Below are positions 8,926 to 16,613 of a stretch of 64,000 bases of DNA, one piece after another. Location of the stretch: positions 124,001 through 188,000 of the forward strand of contig NZ_JACHEZ010000004.1 in the NCBI RefSeq assembly GCF_014201675.1, in the 5' to 3' direction. The stretch is from Oceanithermus desulfurans (GTDB lineage: Bacteria > Deinococcota > Deinococci > Deinococcales > Marinithermaceae). Each line of letters opens with the position of its first letter. Position 1 is the first letter of the stretch. The notes beneath the pieces are model-generated. The model was not told the origin of the DNA. It did not search any database and saw only the letters and a program-made list of their open reading frames with translations. The translations under genes and the position numbers were made by a program.

Positions 8926-10296
8926 CTAGAGCAGCTGCGCCTCGGGCGCAACCAGGCTGAGCGGGTTGACGGCTCCGTCCATGAAGACCGAGTAGTCGAT
9001 GGGTCCCGGCGGGGGTCCGCTGTCGGGGGGCTGGGTGGCGAAGTCGATGAACTTGAGGCGCTGCAGCAGCGAGGCGTCGGGGAGCCAGTCGGTGTTGGCG
9101 AGCGGCCAGCCCGAGACGTCGGGCGGGTTGTAGGGGTCCTGGTCGAGGCGCGCCCGCAACCAGTAGGAGAGGTCGCTGTCCATGGGCACTTCACGCTTGC
9201 CGGCGGCGTAGAGGAGGCCGACGGCGTACTCGAGCGGGCTCTTGACCAGCGCGTTGCGGGTCTCCTCGGCGTAGAAGTCGGGGTGCATGAAGAGCCACTT
9301 GAGGAAGTCGCGCACGGTGCCGCCCTTGAGCACGTCGGCGCCGACGTTGACCATCTCCTGGGTGGGTTCGGGGTGGAAGAAGTACCTGAGGAGCTTGCCG
9401 GCGATGAAGCGGTAGGTCTGGTCCTTGGCGAGGAGGATGTCGAGGACCTCGTAGCCCTCGAAGAGCGGGTTGAAGGTGTTGTGCACCCGCTGGCCGAGGA
9501 TGGTCTTGGGTTCGAAGTCGTGCACCTCGCCGTAGAAGAGGAAGTAGTGGTGGCCGTCCTCGTAGCTGACGCGCCAGCCGGTGAAGGCGCGGGCGATCTC
9601 CTGGATGTCCTTCTCGGTGTAGTGCCCCTCGCCCAGGGTGAACAGCTCCATCAGCTCCCGGGCCCAGTTCTCGTTGGGGTGCTCCTTGGTGCTGTCGTCG
9701 TTGTCGAGGTAGATGAGCATCGCCGGGTCCTCGGCGATCATGTAGAGGAGGTCGCGGAAGGAGGAGAGGCTGAGCTCGCGCAGCTTGTTGATCTTGTGGT
9801 AGGTGTTCCAGGCGCCGGTCTTGGAGGCTTCGGTGGCGAAGTGGCCGTGCCAGAAGAGGGTCAGGCGTTCGGCCAGGGGCGTCTGGGTGGTGAGCCAGTG
9901 GTTCACCCACTCGTGCACGTAGTTGGCGTCGTCGAAGTAGGCGGGCTCCTGTTCGGTGGGCAGGTCGGGGGTGTCGAGCACGGCGTCCACCGCGCGCTCG
10001 AGCCCCATCGCGGCCAGATTGTCGGCCTCGTCGGCGTTGCCGCGGGCGGCAGCGCGGCGCAGCAGGTGCGTGGCCTCGTAGCGCCCGAAGGGGCCACGGT
10101 ACTTGGCGCGGGCCCCCAGGCGGCCACAGGCGGTCAGCGTGCCGCCCACGAGGAGCAGGGCGAGCGCTGACTTCCAGGCGGAGCCGCTGGGGCGGTAGGG
10201 CGCCGTCGCGGGGAAGGCACCCGTGGTCGGAGCCGATCCGGAAGCTTCAAGCGAAGATTCCGGAAGGGGAGGGTTTAGGGTGCGGTTTTTGTCCAT
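8926..10296 (-). CDS. DUF1800 family protein, probable lipoprotein or exported
   Basis: 456-aa partner of the DUF1501 protein. The family core is visible: ATHLLRRAAARGNADEADNL, WVNHWLTTQTPLAERLTLFW, HGHFATE, NENWARELMELFTLGEGHY and EIARAFTGWRV. A hydrophobic stretch with a lipobox-like end (LLLVGGTLTAC) is unusually far from the start (cysteine near residue 56). The ATG at 10296 lacks a Shine-Dalgarno sequence, so either the true start is further in or the N-terminus is atypical. First gene of a two-gene minus-strand operon; AT-rich DNA at 10297-10366 probably holds its promoter. Confidence 0.85.
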   Translation of the reverse strand: MDKNRTLNPPLPESSLEASGSAPTTGAFPATAPYRPSGSAWKSALALLLVGGTLTACGRLGARAKYRGPFGRYEATHLLRRAAARGNADEADNLAAMGLERAVDAVLDTPDLPTEQEPAYFDDANYVHEWVNHWLTTQTPLAERLTLFWHGHFATEASKTGAWNTYHKINKLRELSLSSFRDLLYMIAEDPAMLIYLDNDDSTKEHPNENWARELMELFTLGEGHYTEKDIQEIARAFTGWRVSYEDGHHYFLFYGEVHDFEPKTILGQRVHNTFNPLFEGYEVLDILLAKDQTYRFIAGKLLRYFFHPEPTQEMVNVGADVLKGGTVRDFLKWLFMHPDFYAEETRNALVKSPLEYAVGLLYAAGKREVPMDSDLSYWLRARLDQDPYNPPDVSGWPLANTDWLPDASLLQRLKFIDFATQPPDSGPPPGPIDYSVFMDGAVNPLSLVAPEAQLL

Positions 10297-10366
10297 GACC
10301 CATGGTAGCAACCGCCGCGGAAAAAGTTGTAAAAAAATGCAAGGAATATACCCGGTGTAACGAAGG

Positions 10367-10684
10367 CTACTTTTTCCGATGGAAAAGCCACAAGGCCAGC
10401 ACCGCCCCCGCCACGTCGGCGGTCCAGTCGCCCAGGCTGGCGTCGCGGCCCGGCACGAACGACTGGTGCCACTCGTCGCTGAGGCCGTAGAGCGCGGCCG
10501 CGGCGAGCGCCGCGACGGGGGCCAGTCCGCCGGCGCGCAGCAGCCCCGCGAGCACCGCGTAGGTGACCAGGTGGGCCAGCTTGTCCCAGGGCGGCGGCAG
10601 GCCGACGCTGCTGCCGGGCTGGCTGGAGGCGGCGAAGATCAGCGCCGCCCAGGCGAGGGCGAGCAGCAGAAAGACCCGGTTCAA
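10367..10684 (-). CDS. VanZ-like family membrane protein
   Basis: 105-aa integral membrane protein with about four hydrophobic segments. It has the VanZ-like signature: WDKLAHLVTYAVLAGL, then DEWHQSFVPGRDASLGDW followed by a final helix. VanZ-like proteins are widespread small membrane proteins; VanZ itself affects teicoplanin resistance, but most homologues have no known role. The start overlaps the stop of the epimerase gene by four bases (ATGA), so the two are translationally coupled, though no functional link is apparent. Confidence 0.85.
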   Translation of the reverse strand: MNRVFLLLALAWAALIFAASSQPGSSVGLPPPWDKLAHLVTYAVLAGLLRAGGLAPVAALAAAALYGLSDEWHQSFVPGRDASLGDWTADVAGAVLALWLFHRKK

Positions 10685-11076
10685 GCCCCCGCCTCGACGA
10701 ACTCGACGAGGACGCCGCCGTACCAGCGCGGGTGCACGAAGGCCACCCGGTGCCCGCCGAAGCCGCGGCGCGGTTTTTCGTCGATGAGCGGGGCGCCCGC
10801 GGCCGCGAGCTCGGCCAGCGTGCGCTCCAGGTCGGGGGTGGCGAAGGCCAGGTGGTGCAGGCCGGGTCCGCGGCGCTCCAGGAAGCGGCCCACGGGGGTT
10901 TCGGGGTCCAGCGGGACGAGCAGTTCGAGGCGGTGGCCGCCGCTTTCCAGCATGTAGGCGCGGACGCCCTGCTGCGGCAGCTCGTCCTCGGCTTCGAGCG
11001 TGTAGCCGAGCGCCCGGTAGCGCTCGAGCATGGCCTCCGGTTCCGGGGTGGCGATGCCTACGTGGTGCAGGTCCAT
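10681..11076 (-). CDS. mce: Methylmalonyl-CoA epimerase
   Basis: Interconverts (S)- and (R)-methylmalonyl-CoA between propionyl-CoA carboxylase and the B12-dependent mutase. 131 aa with two vicinal-oxygen-chelate repeats; metal ligands are suggested by DLHHVGIATP at the N-terminus, GLHHLAFATPDLE in the middle and VLVEFVEAG at the end. Length fits the family. MeaB, the chaperone of the mutase, is encoded at 55.1-56.1 kb, but the mutase itself is not in the window. A CAGAAT hexamer 6 nt before the ATG (11083-11088) suggests a leaderless start. Confidence 0.92.
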   Translation of the reverse strand: MDLHHVGIATPEPEAMLERYRALGYTLEAEDELPQQGVRAYMLESGGHRLELLVPLDPETPVGRFLERRGPGLHHLAFATPDLERTLAELAAAGAPLIDEKPRRGFGGHRVAFVHPRWYGGVLVEFVEAGA

Positions 11077-11080
11077 GCCC

Positions 11081-11293
11081 TCATTCTGCCCGACCGCGGC
11101 CCGCGGCGGCGCGGGTTTCCATCGCCTCCCGCACCTTGCGGCGCCGGCGCGTCCGGGTCTCGGCGCGCCGGGCCTCGGTTAGGTAGCGCAGCCACTCCGC
11201 CTGGTGCGAGGGGGCCAGCGCCCGCCAGGCGGCGAGCGCGGCGGGGTGCGCCGCCAGCTCCGCTTCCAGCCGGGCGCGTTCGCCTTGTTCCAC
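11081..11293 (-). CDS. Small YdeI/OmpD-associated (bacteriocin-protection) C-terminal-like protein
   Basis: 70-aa basic protein. It resembles only the C-terminal module of the YdeI/OmpD-associated family: AALAAWRALAPSHQAEWLRY followed by LTEARRAETRTRRRRKVREAM, which matches that family's 'W..L.PS....Y..WI..A.....R..R' pattern. The N-terminal domain is absent, so it is either a natural single-domain form or a remnant. The GTG start overlaps the stop of the upstream 96-aa gene (TAGTG). Function unknown; arginine-rich helices could bind nucleic acid or membrane. Confidence 0.6.
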   Translation of the reverse strand: MEQGERARLEAELAAHPAALAAWRALAPSHQAEWLRYLTEARRAETRTRRRRKVREAMETRAAAGRGRAE

Positions 11294-11583
11294 TAGTCGG
11301 CTCCCGCCCGGCTCAAGGCCTCCGGCTGCGGCGCCGTACCGTCGGGGTCGACGCTGACGAGGTAACCCTGCATGAGCAGCTCCATCGAGGTGGGCAGAGC
11401 GACGGCCAGGTAGCGCAGAAAGCGTTCTTCGTCGAGGTGCTCGTACCGCTGGCGGGCCTCGCGCACCCAGCGGCGCACGGCTTCGGGGAGGCGGGTTTCG
11501 CCGTCGAGGGCGGCCGTCAGCGGGCCGGTGTACTCGATCTGGCGGCTGTAGCGGTTGCGTACGTAGAGGGTGCCCCGGTTCAT
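11293..11583 (-). CDS. Hypothetical protein, 96 aa
   Basis: No family recognised. Soluble and mostly helical by composition; residues about 35-75 (EAVRRWVREARQRYEHLDEE and onward) look like amphipathic helices. ATG at 11583 is preceded by GAGGGGG 8 nt upstream and by TAGGCT 10 nt upstream. Its stop overlaps the start of the YdeI-like gene by one base, making a two-gene unit of small proteins. Codon use is like the neighbours, which supports it being real. Confidence 0.55.
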   Translation of the reverse strand: MNRGTLYVRNRYSRQIEYTGPLTAALDGETRLPEAVRRWVREARQRYEHLDEERFLRYLAVALPTSMELLMQGYLVSVDPDGTAPQPEALSRAGAD

Positions 11584-11648
11584 CGTCCCCCTCAGCCTAC
11601 CCCCCGGCGGCGGTGCGCGGCGGGGAATCTGCACCTTTTCCGGAAGGC

Positions 11649-12161
11649 TCAACCCCGCTCCTTGTCGGGGTTCTGGTTGTAACGGTCGCTCTCCCCCGGC
11701 GGGATCGTCAGAAAGCGCCACTCGGGCCCCTTCAGGTGCCGCCCCAGCAGCACGATCTGGCCCACGTGGTAGGCCAGGTGCGCCAGCGACCGCGCCAGCG
11801 CCTCCTCCACGCTGAAGGCCACCCCGCGGATCGTGACCCGCCGGGCGCGGTCCCCCTCGCCGAGCGCCAGCGCCTCCCGTTCCAGGATCGCCCACGCCTC
11901 GCGCCAGCCGCGCTCCAGCTCGTCCCGGCTCGATCCGGAGGCGTCGAACTCGGCCTCGCGCTCGCGCCAGGACTTCTCGCCGTCCTCGCTGAGGAAGTTC
12001 GTGAAGCGGGAGCGCAGGTTGCCCGCGAGGTGCTTCCAAAGGTCGGCCACCGCGTTCTCCCCGGGGCCCAGGCGGGCGAACAGCGCCTCGTCGTCGAGCT
12101 GGGCCACCGCTTCCTCGAGCATGCCTCGGTACCTCCGGAATTCCTGTGCGTAGGGTTCCAT
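11649..12161 (-). CDS. DinB-like / DUF1572 family protein
   Basis: 170-aa four-helix-bundle protein. LWKHLAGNLRSRFTNFLSE in the first half and SLAHLAYHVGQIVLLGRHL in the second give the spaced histidines that bind a divalent metal in the DinB/YfiT superfamily; the tail IPPGESDRYNQNP is typical of DUF1572. Some relatives are thiol (bacillithiol or mycothiol) transferases, others are of unknown role. A strong GGAGGAGG precedes the ATG. It ends 66 bases before the 96-aa gene and starts 10 bases after the stop of the glycosidase-like gene, so the two may be co-transcribed. Confidence 0.82.
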   Translation of the reverse strand: MEPYAQEFRRYRGMLEEAVAQLDDEALFARLGPGENAVADLWKHLAGNLRSRFTNFLSEDGEKSWREREAEFDASGSSRDELERGWREAWAILEREALALGEGDRARRVTIRGVAFSVEEALARSLAHLAYHVGQIVLLGRHLKGPEWRFLTIPPGESDRYNQNPDKERG

Positions 12162-12170
12162 GCCTCCTCC

Positions 12171-13262
12171 TTAGGGCGGGGACCGGAGCCGCCGGCGGAT
12201 CCGGTCCCAGGTCTCCAGCGCGGGCTTGGGCCGTCCCTTTTCGTCGGCGAGGCCCATGCGGGTGAAAAGCTCCAGGGTCTGCAGGTCGCGGCCGCCGCCG
12301 ACCGCTTCCCGGTAGGCGTCCAGGTCCAGGTCGTTGTAGAGCAGGTAGATCCAGAACTCGAGCCTCGGGCCCAGCTGGTTGGCGACGGCGTTCAGGTAGG
12401 CGACCTGATTTTGGTCCGAACCGGGGTGGCGCGGCGTTCCGCGGGAGGCGCAGCCGCCTTCGGCCACCGCGAGCGGGCGGGTGGTACGCCGGGCGAGCGG
12501 CGCGTAGTACCCCGCGCCCGGGGGCCGGCCGCCGAGCCAGAGGCAGGGGTAGGAGGAGATCACCCAGAGGTCGAGTTGGGGCTCGAAGGCCTCGATCAGG
12601 CTCCAGTCGGGGCCTTTGGGGGCGGCGCGCAGCTCGTCCCACTGGAAGGTGGCGAAGACGCGGGTGGCGGGCGAGGCGCGCTTGACCGCGGCGTAGGTTT
12701 CCAGGTAGAGCGAGACCAGGTGGGGCGCGTCCTCCGGGTGGGCGGTCATGTAGGTGTTGACCTCGGAGCCCAGGCCCAGGTAGCGGGGGCGGTAGCTGCG
12801 CGCGATCCGCACGGCGAAGTTGCGGAACGCCCGGCGGATGCGCGGATCCGCGAAGCTGGGCTTCCCCCAGGCCGCGGGCACGCCCTGGAAGGCGCGGCGG
12901 TCGAGGCCGTTGAGGGCGTCGACCACGAAGATGGGCTCGAGCCCCTGCGCGCGGCTCAACCGCACCAGGTTGTCCAGGTCGGCGAAGCGGCGCGACGCGG
13001 CCTCGGGGCCGCGCTCGAACGCCTCCCAGGGGACGTTGCGCTGCAGCAGCACGGCGTCGGCGTGGCGGCCGATGCCGCGCAGGGTGGCGAGCAGGCTGGG
13101 CCACTCGATGCGGGCGGGGGAGGGGAAGAAGCCCATCCAGGGGCCGCTTGCGGTCTGCGCCAGGATCGGGTGGACCAGCAGCGCCGCCAGCAGCAGCGCG
13201 ATGCGGCGCAACCCCCGCCCGCGGGCGGGGGCCTTCCCCTGCGGTAGCCCGGCTGCCTGCAC
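12171..13262 (-). CDS. Exported glycoside-hydrolase-like (TIM-barrel) protein
   Basis: 363 aa from the GTG at 13262. This start is preferred to an upstream ATG at 13334 because GGGAGGGAGG lies 8 nt before it and a signal peptide follows directly (RRIALLLAALLVHPILAQ). The mature part resembles clan-A (beta/alpha)8 glycosidases: LGLGSEVNTYM has the N-E arrangement of an acid/base strand, DLWVISSYPCLW fits the next strands, and PLAVAEGGC supplies a candidate nucleophile glutamate. The closest fold guess is GH53/GH5-like, but substrate and activity are unknown. Two surrounding genes are unrelated. A fold prediction would confirm the two glutamates face one cleft. Confidence 0.7.
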   Translation of the reverse strand: MQAAGLPQGKAPARGRGLRRIALLLAALLVHPILAQTASGPWMGFFPSPARIEWPSLLATLRGIGRHADAVLLQRNVPWEAFERGPEAASRRFADLDNLVRLSRAQGLEPIFVVDALNGLDRRAFQGVPAAWGKPSFADPRIRRAFRNFAVRIARSYRPRYLGLGSEVNTYMTAHPEDAPHLVSLYLETYAAVKRASPATRVFATFQWDELRAAPKGPDWSLIEAFEPQLDLWVISSYPCLWLGGRPPGAGYYAPLARRTTRPLAVAEGGCASRGTPRHPGSDQNQVAYLNAVANQLGPRLEFWIYLLYNDLDLDAYREAVGGGRDLQTLELFTRMGLADEKGRPKPALETWDRIRRRLRSPP

Positions 13263-13364
13263 GTCGCGGCCCTCCCTCCCCGAGGCCGCCGGCCGGATTT
13301 TCCTTAACGCCGGGCGCGGTCGGCTCGTTCCCATCCTACCGCCCTACCCCCAGAAGCGGCGGAA

Positions 13365-13397
13365 GCCAAAAAACAAAGGCGCCCGCAGGCGCCTTTG
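13365..13397 (-). terminator. Intrinsic terminator of the cold-shock gene
   Basis: Perfect 10-bp stem CAAAGGCGCC / GGCGCCTTTG (13374-13383 with 13388-13397), 4-nt loop, followed on the minus strand by TTTTTTGGC. It lies 18 bases after the csp stop codon. Confidence 0.85.
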
Positions 13398-13415
13398 GTC
13401 GGTTGCGGGTTCAGG

Positions 13416-13631
13416 CTAGTAGCCCGCGGACTCCACCACGGTCACGTTCGCGGCCGAGGGGCCCTTGGGGCCGTCTTCCACTTCGAACTCCACGACGTCG
13501 CCTTCGTTGAGGGTGCGGAAACCCGAGGAGTTGATGGCGCTGAAGTGCACGAACACATCGCTGCCACCTTCGCGCTCAATGAAACCGTAGCCTTTTTCCG
13601 CGTTGAACCACTTCACTTTACCTTTTTCCAT
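13416..13631 (-). CDS. Cold-shock protein (CspA family)
   Basis: 71-aa single cold-shock domain that binds single-stranded RNA/DNA as an RNA chaperone. RNP1 is KGYGFIE and RNP2 is VFVHFSAI; it starts [12 protein letters not shown] and ends ANVTVVES, as usual. AGGAG precedes the ATG by 8 nt. A TG-extended -10 about 97 nt upstream implies a leader of about 90 nt, and long structured leaders are common in csp genes. Monocistronic, with its own terminator at 13365-13397. Confidence 0.97.
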   Translation of the reverse strand: MEKGKVKWFNAEKGYGFIEREGGSDVFVHFSAINSSGFRTLNEGDVVEFEVEDGPKGPSAANVTVVESAGY

Positions 13632-13649
13632 TACTGCTCCTTTACTCCT

Positions 13650-13663
13650 GCCCTTTCGGGCAA
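13650..13663 (-). promoter_or_regulatory. Small hairpin in the csp leader
   Basis: TGCCC-GAAA-GGGCA on the minus strand forms a 5-bp stem closed by a GNRA tetraloop about 20 nt before the csp start, just ahead of its ribosome-binding site. It could tune translation with temperature; that is inference only. Confidence 0.35.
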
Positions 13664-13727
13664 CGCACGGGGGCTGGGCGATGAGACTTACCAATTTGGC
13701 CACCACAGCTTTCCCGCAGCGCGCTTT

Positions 13728-13736
13728 ATTGTAGCA
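13728..13736 (-). promoter_or_regulatory. Extended -10 promoter element of csp
   Basis: Minus-strand TGCTACAAT is a TG-extended -10. The predicted start of transcription is about 90 nt before the csp ATG. No matching -35, as is common for extended -10 promoters. Confidence 0.5.
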
Positions 13737-13769
13737 CAGATGTTCGCCGCCGCATTTGCGGGGGATGTG

Positions 13770-13799
13770 AAAAGCCCCCCGCGGCCGGCCGCGGGGGGC
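13770..13799 (-). terminator. Terminator after leuS
   Basis: A perfect palindromic stem of 12 bp (13775-13798, C6GCGGCC mirrored) plus a flanking G-C pair, followed on the minus strand by TTTTCAC. It lies 15 bases after the leuS stop. Confidence 0.7.
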
Positions 13800-13813
13800 G
13801 GGGGACGGGCCGT

Positions 13814-16444
13814 TCAGCCCTTGGCCACGAGGTTGACGAGCTTTCCGGGAACGTAGATCTCCTTGACGAGCTGCTTGCCCTCGAGGTGGCGGCGGACGTT
13901 TTCGTGCGCCTTGGCCCGGGCGAGCGCCTCGTCCTTGTCGATGTCGGCGGGCACCTCCAGGCGGGCGCGCACCTTGCCGTTCACCTGCACCACCAGGGTG
14001 ATCGTGTCGGCGGCCAGGGCGGCCTCGTCGTAGGTCGGCCAGCGGGCGTCGAAGACCGAGTTCTCGCTGAAGCGGTGCCACAGCTCCTCGGCGAGGTGGG
14101 GGGCGAAGGGGGCGAGGAGCTGCAGGTAGCCCAGCACCGCGTTCTTGTAGACCGCGTTCACCTCGCGCTCCTTGCGGAAGTCGTAGAGCGCGTTGAGCAT
14201 CTCCATGAGCGCGGCGATGGCGGTGTTGAAGCGCAGGCCCTCGACGTCTTCGGTCACCTTCTTGATCGTCTGGTTGAGCTTGCGGTAGAGGGTTTTGTCG
14301 GCGCCCTCCAGCCGGGCGGGGTCGAAGGCCTCGGGGGCCTGGCGCAGGGCCTCCTCGTCCTCGACCACCCGCCGCCAGACGCGGTTCAAAAACCGCCAGG
14401 CGCCCTGCACGCCCTCCTCGGTCCAGACCATCTCCTTCTCCGGCGGGGCGGCGAAGAGGATGGTCACGCGGGCGATGTCGGCCCCCTGTTCGCGCACGAA
14501 GGGGCCGACCATCACCCCGTTGCCCAGCGATTTGCTCATCACCGCGGGCTTCCAGAAGTGGAGGCGGCCGTCGTCGCCTTCGCGCAGCTCGGCGCCCATC
14601 TTCTTGACCTCGTCCAGGCTCAGCTCGGAGGTCTCCAGCTCGAGGCGGATGCGCGCCTCCTCGCCGAGCCGCACCCGCTCGCCCGCGACCTCGACGGGGC
14701 CGTAGTCGGTCCAGCCCATGACCATGCCCTGGGTGAAGAGGCGTTCGAAGGGCTCGTCCACCCCCACCATCTCCTGGTCGTGGAAGAACTTGGTGAAGAA
14801 GCGCGAGTAGAGCAGGTGCAGCACCGCGTGCTCGATACCGCCGATGTACTGGTCGACGGGCATCCAGTAGTCGGCCTTGTCGCGGGCGAAGGGGAGCCTG
14901 TCGTTGTGGGCGTCGGTGTAGCGCAGGTAGTACCACGACGAGTCGAAGAAGGTGTCCATGGTGTCGGCGTCGCGCTTTGCGGGTCCGCCGCACCTCGGGC
15001 AGGTGGTGTTCAGGAACTCGGGGTGGGCTTCGAGCGGGCTCTTGCCCTGGGGGCGGATCTGCTCGACGTCCTTGATCTCGGGCAGCTCGACGGGAAGCTG
15101 GTCCTCGGGCACCGGGACCACGCCGCAGTTCTCGCAGTGGATCATGGGGATGGGCGTGCCCCAGTAACGCTGGCGGCTGATCAGCCAGTCGCGCAGGCGG
15201 TAGGTCACCGTGGCCTCGCCCAGCCCCTTGGAGGCGAGCCACTCGGTGATCTTCTTCTTGCCCTCTTCGCTGGCGAGCCCGCTGAAGTCGCCGGAGTGGA
15301 TCATCACCCCGGGGCCTTCGTAGGCGGACTCCAGCGGCTGGGGCAGGTCTTCTCCGGCGGGCTTGATGACCGGGACGATCTCCAGCCCGAACTTTTTCGC
15401 GAACTCGAAGTCGCGCTGGTCGTGGGCGGGTACGGCCATGATAGCGCCGGTGCCGTAGCCGTAGAGCACGTAGTCGGCGGTCCAGATGGGCACCTTGCGG
15501 CCGTTGACCGGGTTGACCGCGTAAGCGCCGGTGAAGACTCCGGTCTTCTCGCGGTCCTCGGTCTGGCGCTCGATCTCGCTCTTCAGCTGCGCCGCGCGCA
15601 CGTAGGCCTCCACCTCGGCGCGCCGCTCGGGGGTGGCCAGCTCGAGCGTCAGCGGGTGTTCCGGGGCGATGACCATGAAGGTGGCCCCGAAGAGGGTGTC
15701 GGGCCGGGTGGTGAAGACCTCGAGCGCCTCGTCCCGGCCCTCGAGCGCGAAGCGGACCGTCGCCCCCTCGCTGCGCCCGATCCAGGCCCGCTGCATCGCC
15801 TTGACCTTCTCGGGCCAGTGCTCCAGCTTGTCCAGGTCGTCGAGCAGGCGGTCGGCGTAGGCGGTGATCTTCAGGTACCACTGCTCCAGGTTCTTCTTCT
15901 CGACCAGGGTGTCCTCGTGGCGCCAGCAGCGCCCCTCGACGACCTGCTCGTTGGCCAGCACCGTCTGGCACTTGGGGCACCAGTTCACCAGCCCGCCGGC
16001 GCGGTAGACCAGCCCCGCCTCGTACATCTTGATGAAGATCCACTGGTTCCAGCGGTAGTAGTCGGGGGTGCAGGTGGTCACCTCGCGGTCCCAGTCGTAG
16101 AGGATCCCCATCAGGTTCAGCGATTCCTTGGCCCGCTCGATGTTGTCGAAGGTCCAGTCGGCCGGGTGCTTGCCGAACTTGAGGGCGGCGTTCTCGGCGG
16201 GCAGGCCGAAGGCGTCCCAGCCCATGGGGTGGAGGACGCTGTACCCCTGCTGCTTCTTGAAGCGGGCCAGGGCGTCGCCCATGGTGTAGTTCTTGAGGTG
16301 GCCCATGTGCAGGTCGCCCGAGGGGTAGGGGAACATCTCCAGGACGTAGTACTTCGCCCCTTCCTCGCGGGCCTTCATCAGGCCGCGCTCTTCCCAGAAA
16401 CGCTGCCATTTGGGTTCGATCGCGTGGGGGTTGTATTTGCTCAT
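13814..16444 (-). CDS. leuS: Leucyl-tRNA synthetase
   Basis: Charges tRNA-Leu with leucine; class Ia synthetase, 876 aa, of normal length. The HIGH-type motif is HMGH at residues 46-49, in [14 protein letters not shown], and the KMSKS-type motif is VMSKSLGNG near residue 636. The editing (CP1) domain lies between, with [20 protein letters not shown]. Zinc-ribbon cysteines occur at WCPKCQ and in the pair CENC/CPRCGG. The start is 20 nt after the T-tract of an attenuator-like terminator; ribosome-binding site is CGGAGGA. Regulation probably occurs through the leader peptide and alternative stems described at 16464-16540. Confidence 0.98.
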   Translation of the reverse strand: MSKYNPHAIEPKWQRFWEERGLMKAREEGAKYYVLEMFPYPSGDLHMGHLKNYTMGDALARFKKQQGYSVLHPMGWDAFGLPAENAALKFGKHPADWTFDNIERAKESLNLMGILYDWDREVTTCTPDYYRWNQWIFIKMYEAGLVYRAGGLVNWCPKCQTVLANEQVVEGRCWRHEDTLVEKKNLEQWYLKITAYADRLLDDLDKLEHWPEKVKAMQRAWIGRSEGATVRFALEGRDEALEVFTTRPDTLFGATFMVIAPEHPLTLELATPERRAEVEAYVRAAQLKSEIERQTEDREKTGVFTGAYAVNPVNGRKVPIWTADYVLYGYGTGAIMAVPAHDQRDFEFAKKFGLEIVPVIKPAGEDLPQPLESAYEGPGVMIHSGDFSGLASEEGKKKITEWLASKGLGEATVTYRLRDWLISRQRYWGTPIPMIHCENCGVVPVPEDQLPVELPEIKDVEQIRPQGKSPLEAHPEFLNTTCPRCGGPAKRDADTMDTFFDSSWYYLRYTDAHNDRLPFARDKADYWMPVDQYIGGIEHAVLHLLYSRFFTKFFHDQEMVGVDEPFERLFTQGMVMGWTDYGPVEVAGERVRLGEEARIRLELETSELSLDEVKKMGAELREGDDGRLHFWKPAVMSKSLGNGVMVGPFVREQGADIARVTILFAAPPEKEMVWTEEGVQGAWRFLNRVWRRVVEDEEALRQAPEAFDPARLEGADKTLYRKLNQTIKKVTEDVEGLRFNTAIAALMEMLNALYDFRKEREVNAVYKNAVLGYLQLLAPFAPHLAEELWHRFSENSVFDARWPTYDEAALAADTITLVVQVNGKVRARLEVPADIDKDEALARAKAHENVRRHLEGKQLVKEIYVPGKLVNLVAKG

Positions 16445-16463
16445 CGTTCCTCCGGTGAAGCCT

Positions 16464-16490
16464 AAAAAACCCTCCCGCAGCAGGGGAGGG
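16464..16490 (-). terminator. Attenuator terminator upstream of leuS
   Basis: Minus-strand stem CCCTCCC / GGGAGGG (16490-16484 with 16476-16470), 7-nt loop, then six Ts at 16469-16464. It sits between the leuS promoter and the leuS start, so it must be read through for expression. Confidence 0.8.
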
Positions 16491-16512
16491 AGCGGACCCG
16501 TAGGGCTCCCTC
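16486..16512 (-). promoter_or_regulatory. Antiterminator stem of the leuS leader
   Basis: Minus-strand GAGGGAGC (16512-16505) pairs perfectly with GCTCCCTC (16493-16486). The 3' arm covers five of the seven bases of the terminator's 5' arm (16490-16484), so the two structures exclude each other. The 5' arm starts within the leader peptide's stop codon, so a ribosome that finishes the peptide would mask it. Confidence 0.65.
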
Positions 16513-16540
16513 AGGCGGGGGGTAGGCCGGTGCGCGTCAT
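16511..16540 (-). CDS. leuS leader peptide MTRTGLPPA
   Basis: Nine-codon ORF (ATG 16540 to TGA 16511) starting 7 nt after the TATACT -10, so it would be translated as a leaderless message. It has one leucine codon, CTA at 16525-16523, rare in this GC-rich sequence. Stalling there would leave the antiterminator 5' arm free, while finishing translation would cover it and let the terminator form. This is the geometry of classical amino-acid attenuators. Too short to be confirmed by homology. Confidence 0.6.
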   Translation of the reverse strand: MTRTGLPPA

Positions 16541-16547
16541 CGCTAAG

Positions 16548-16577
16548 AGTATACGCTCGCGTGCATGGAAAAAACAA
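16548..16577 (-). promoter_or_regulatory. leuS promoter
   Basis: Minus-strand TATACT (16548-16553) with a -35-like TTGTTT (16572-16577) and an 18-bp spacer. TATACT is 7 nt from the leader-peptide ATG. Confidence 0.6.
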
Positions 16578-16583
16578 AGATGA

Positions 16584-16589
16584 TATAAC
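16584..16589 (+). promoter_or_regulatory. -10-like TATAAC upstream of the first hydrolase
   Basis: TATAAC lies 25 nt before the ATG at 16614, in AT-rich DNA shared with the divergent leuS promoter. No clear -35. Confidence 0.4.
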
Positions 16590-16613
16590 GACGTAAACCG
16601 TTTGGGAGGTGCT

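Noticed and set aside
13632-13740. A tRNA-like segment upstream of csp
   Set aside because: The TTGGTAAGTCTCAT-like stretch lacks matching acceptor and anticodon stems; it is more likely the csp leader.
16464-16540. A tRNA-sensing T-box riboswitch for leuS
   Set aside because: The leader is under 80 nt, with no stem I, specifier loop or T-box bulge sequence. A leader-peptide mechanism fits better.
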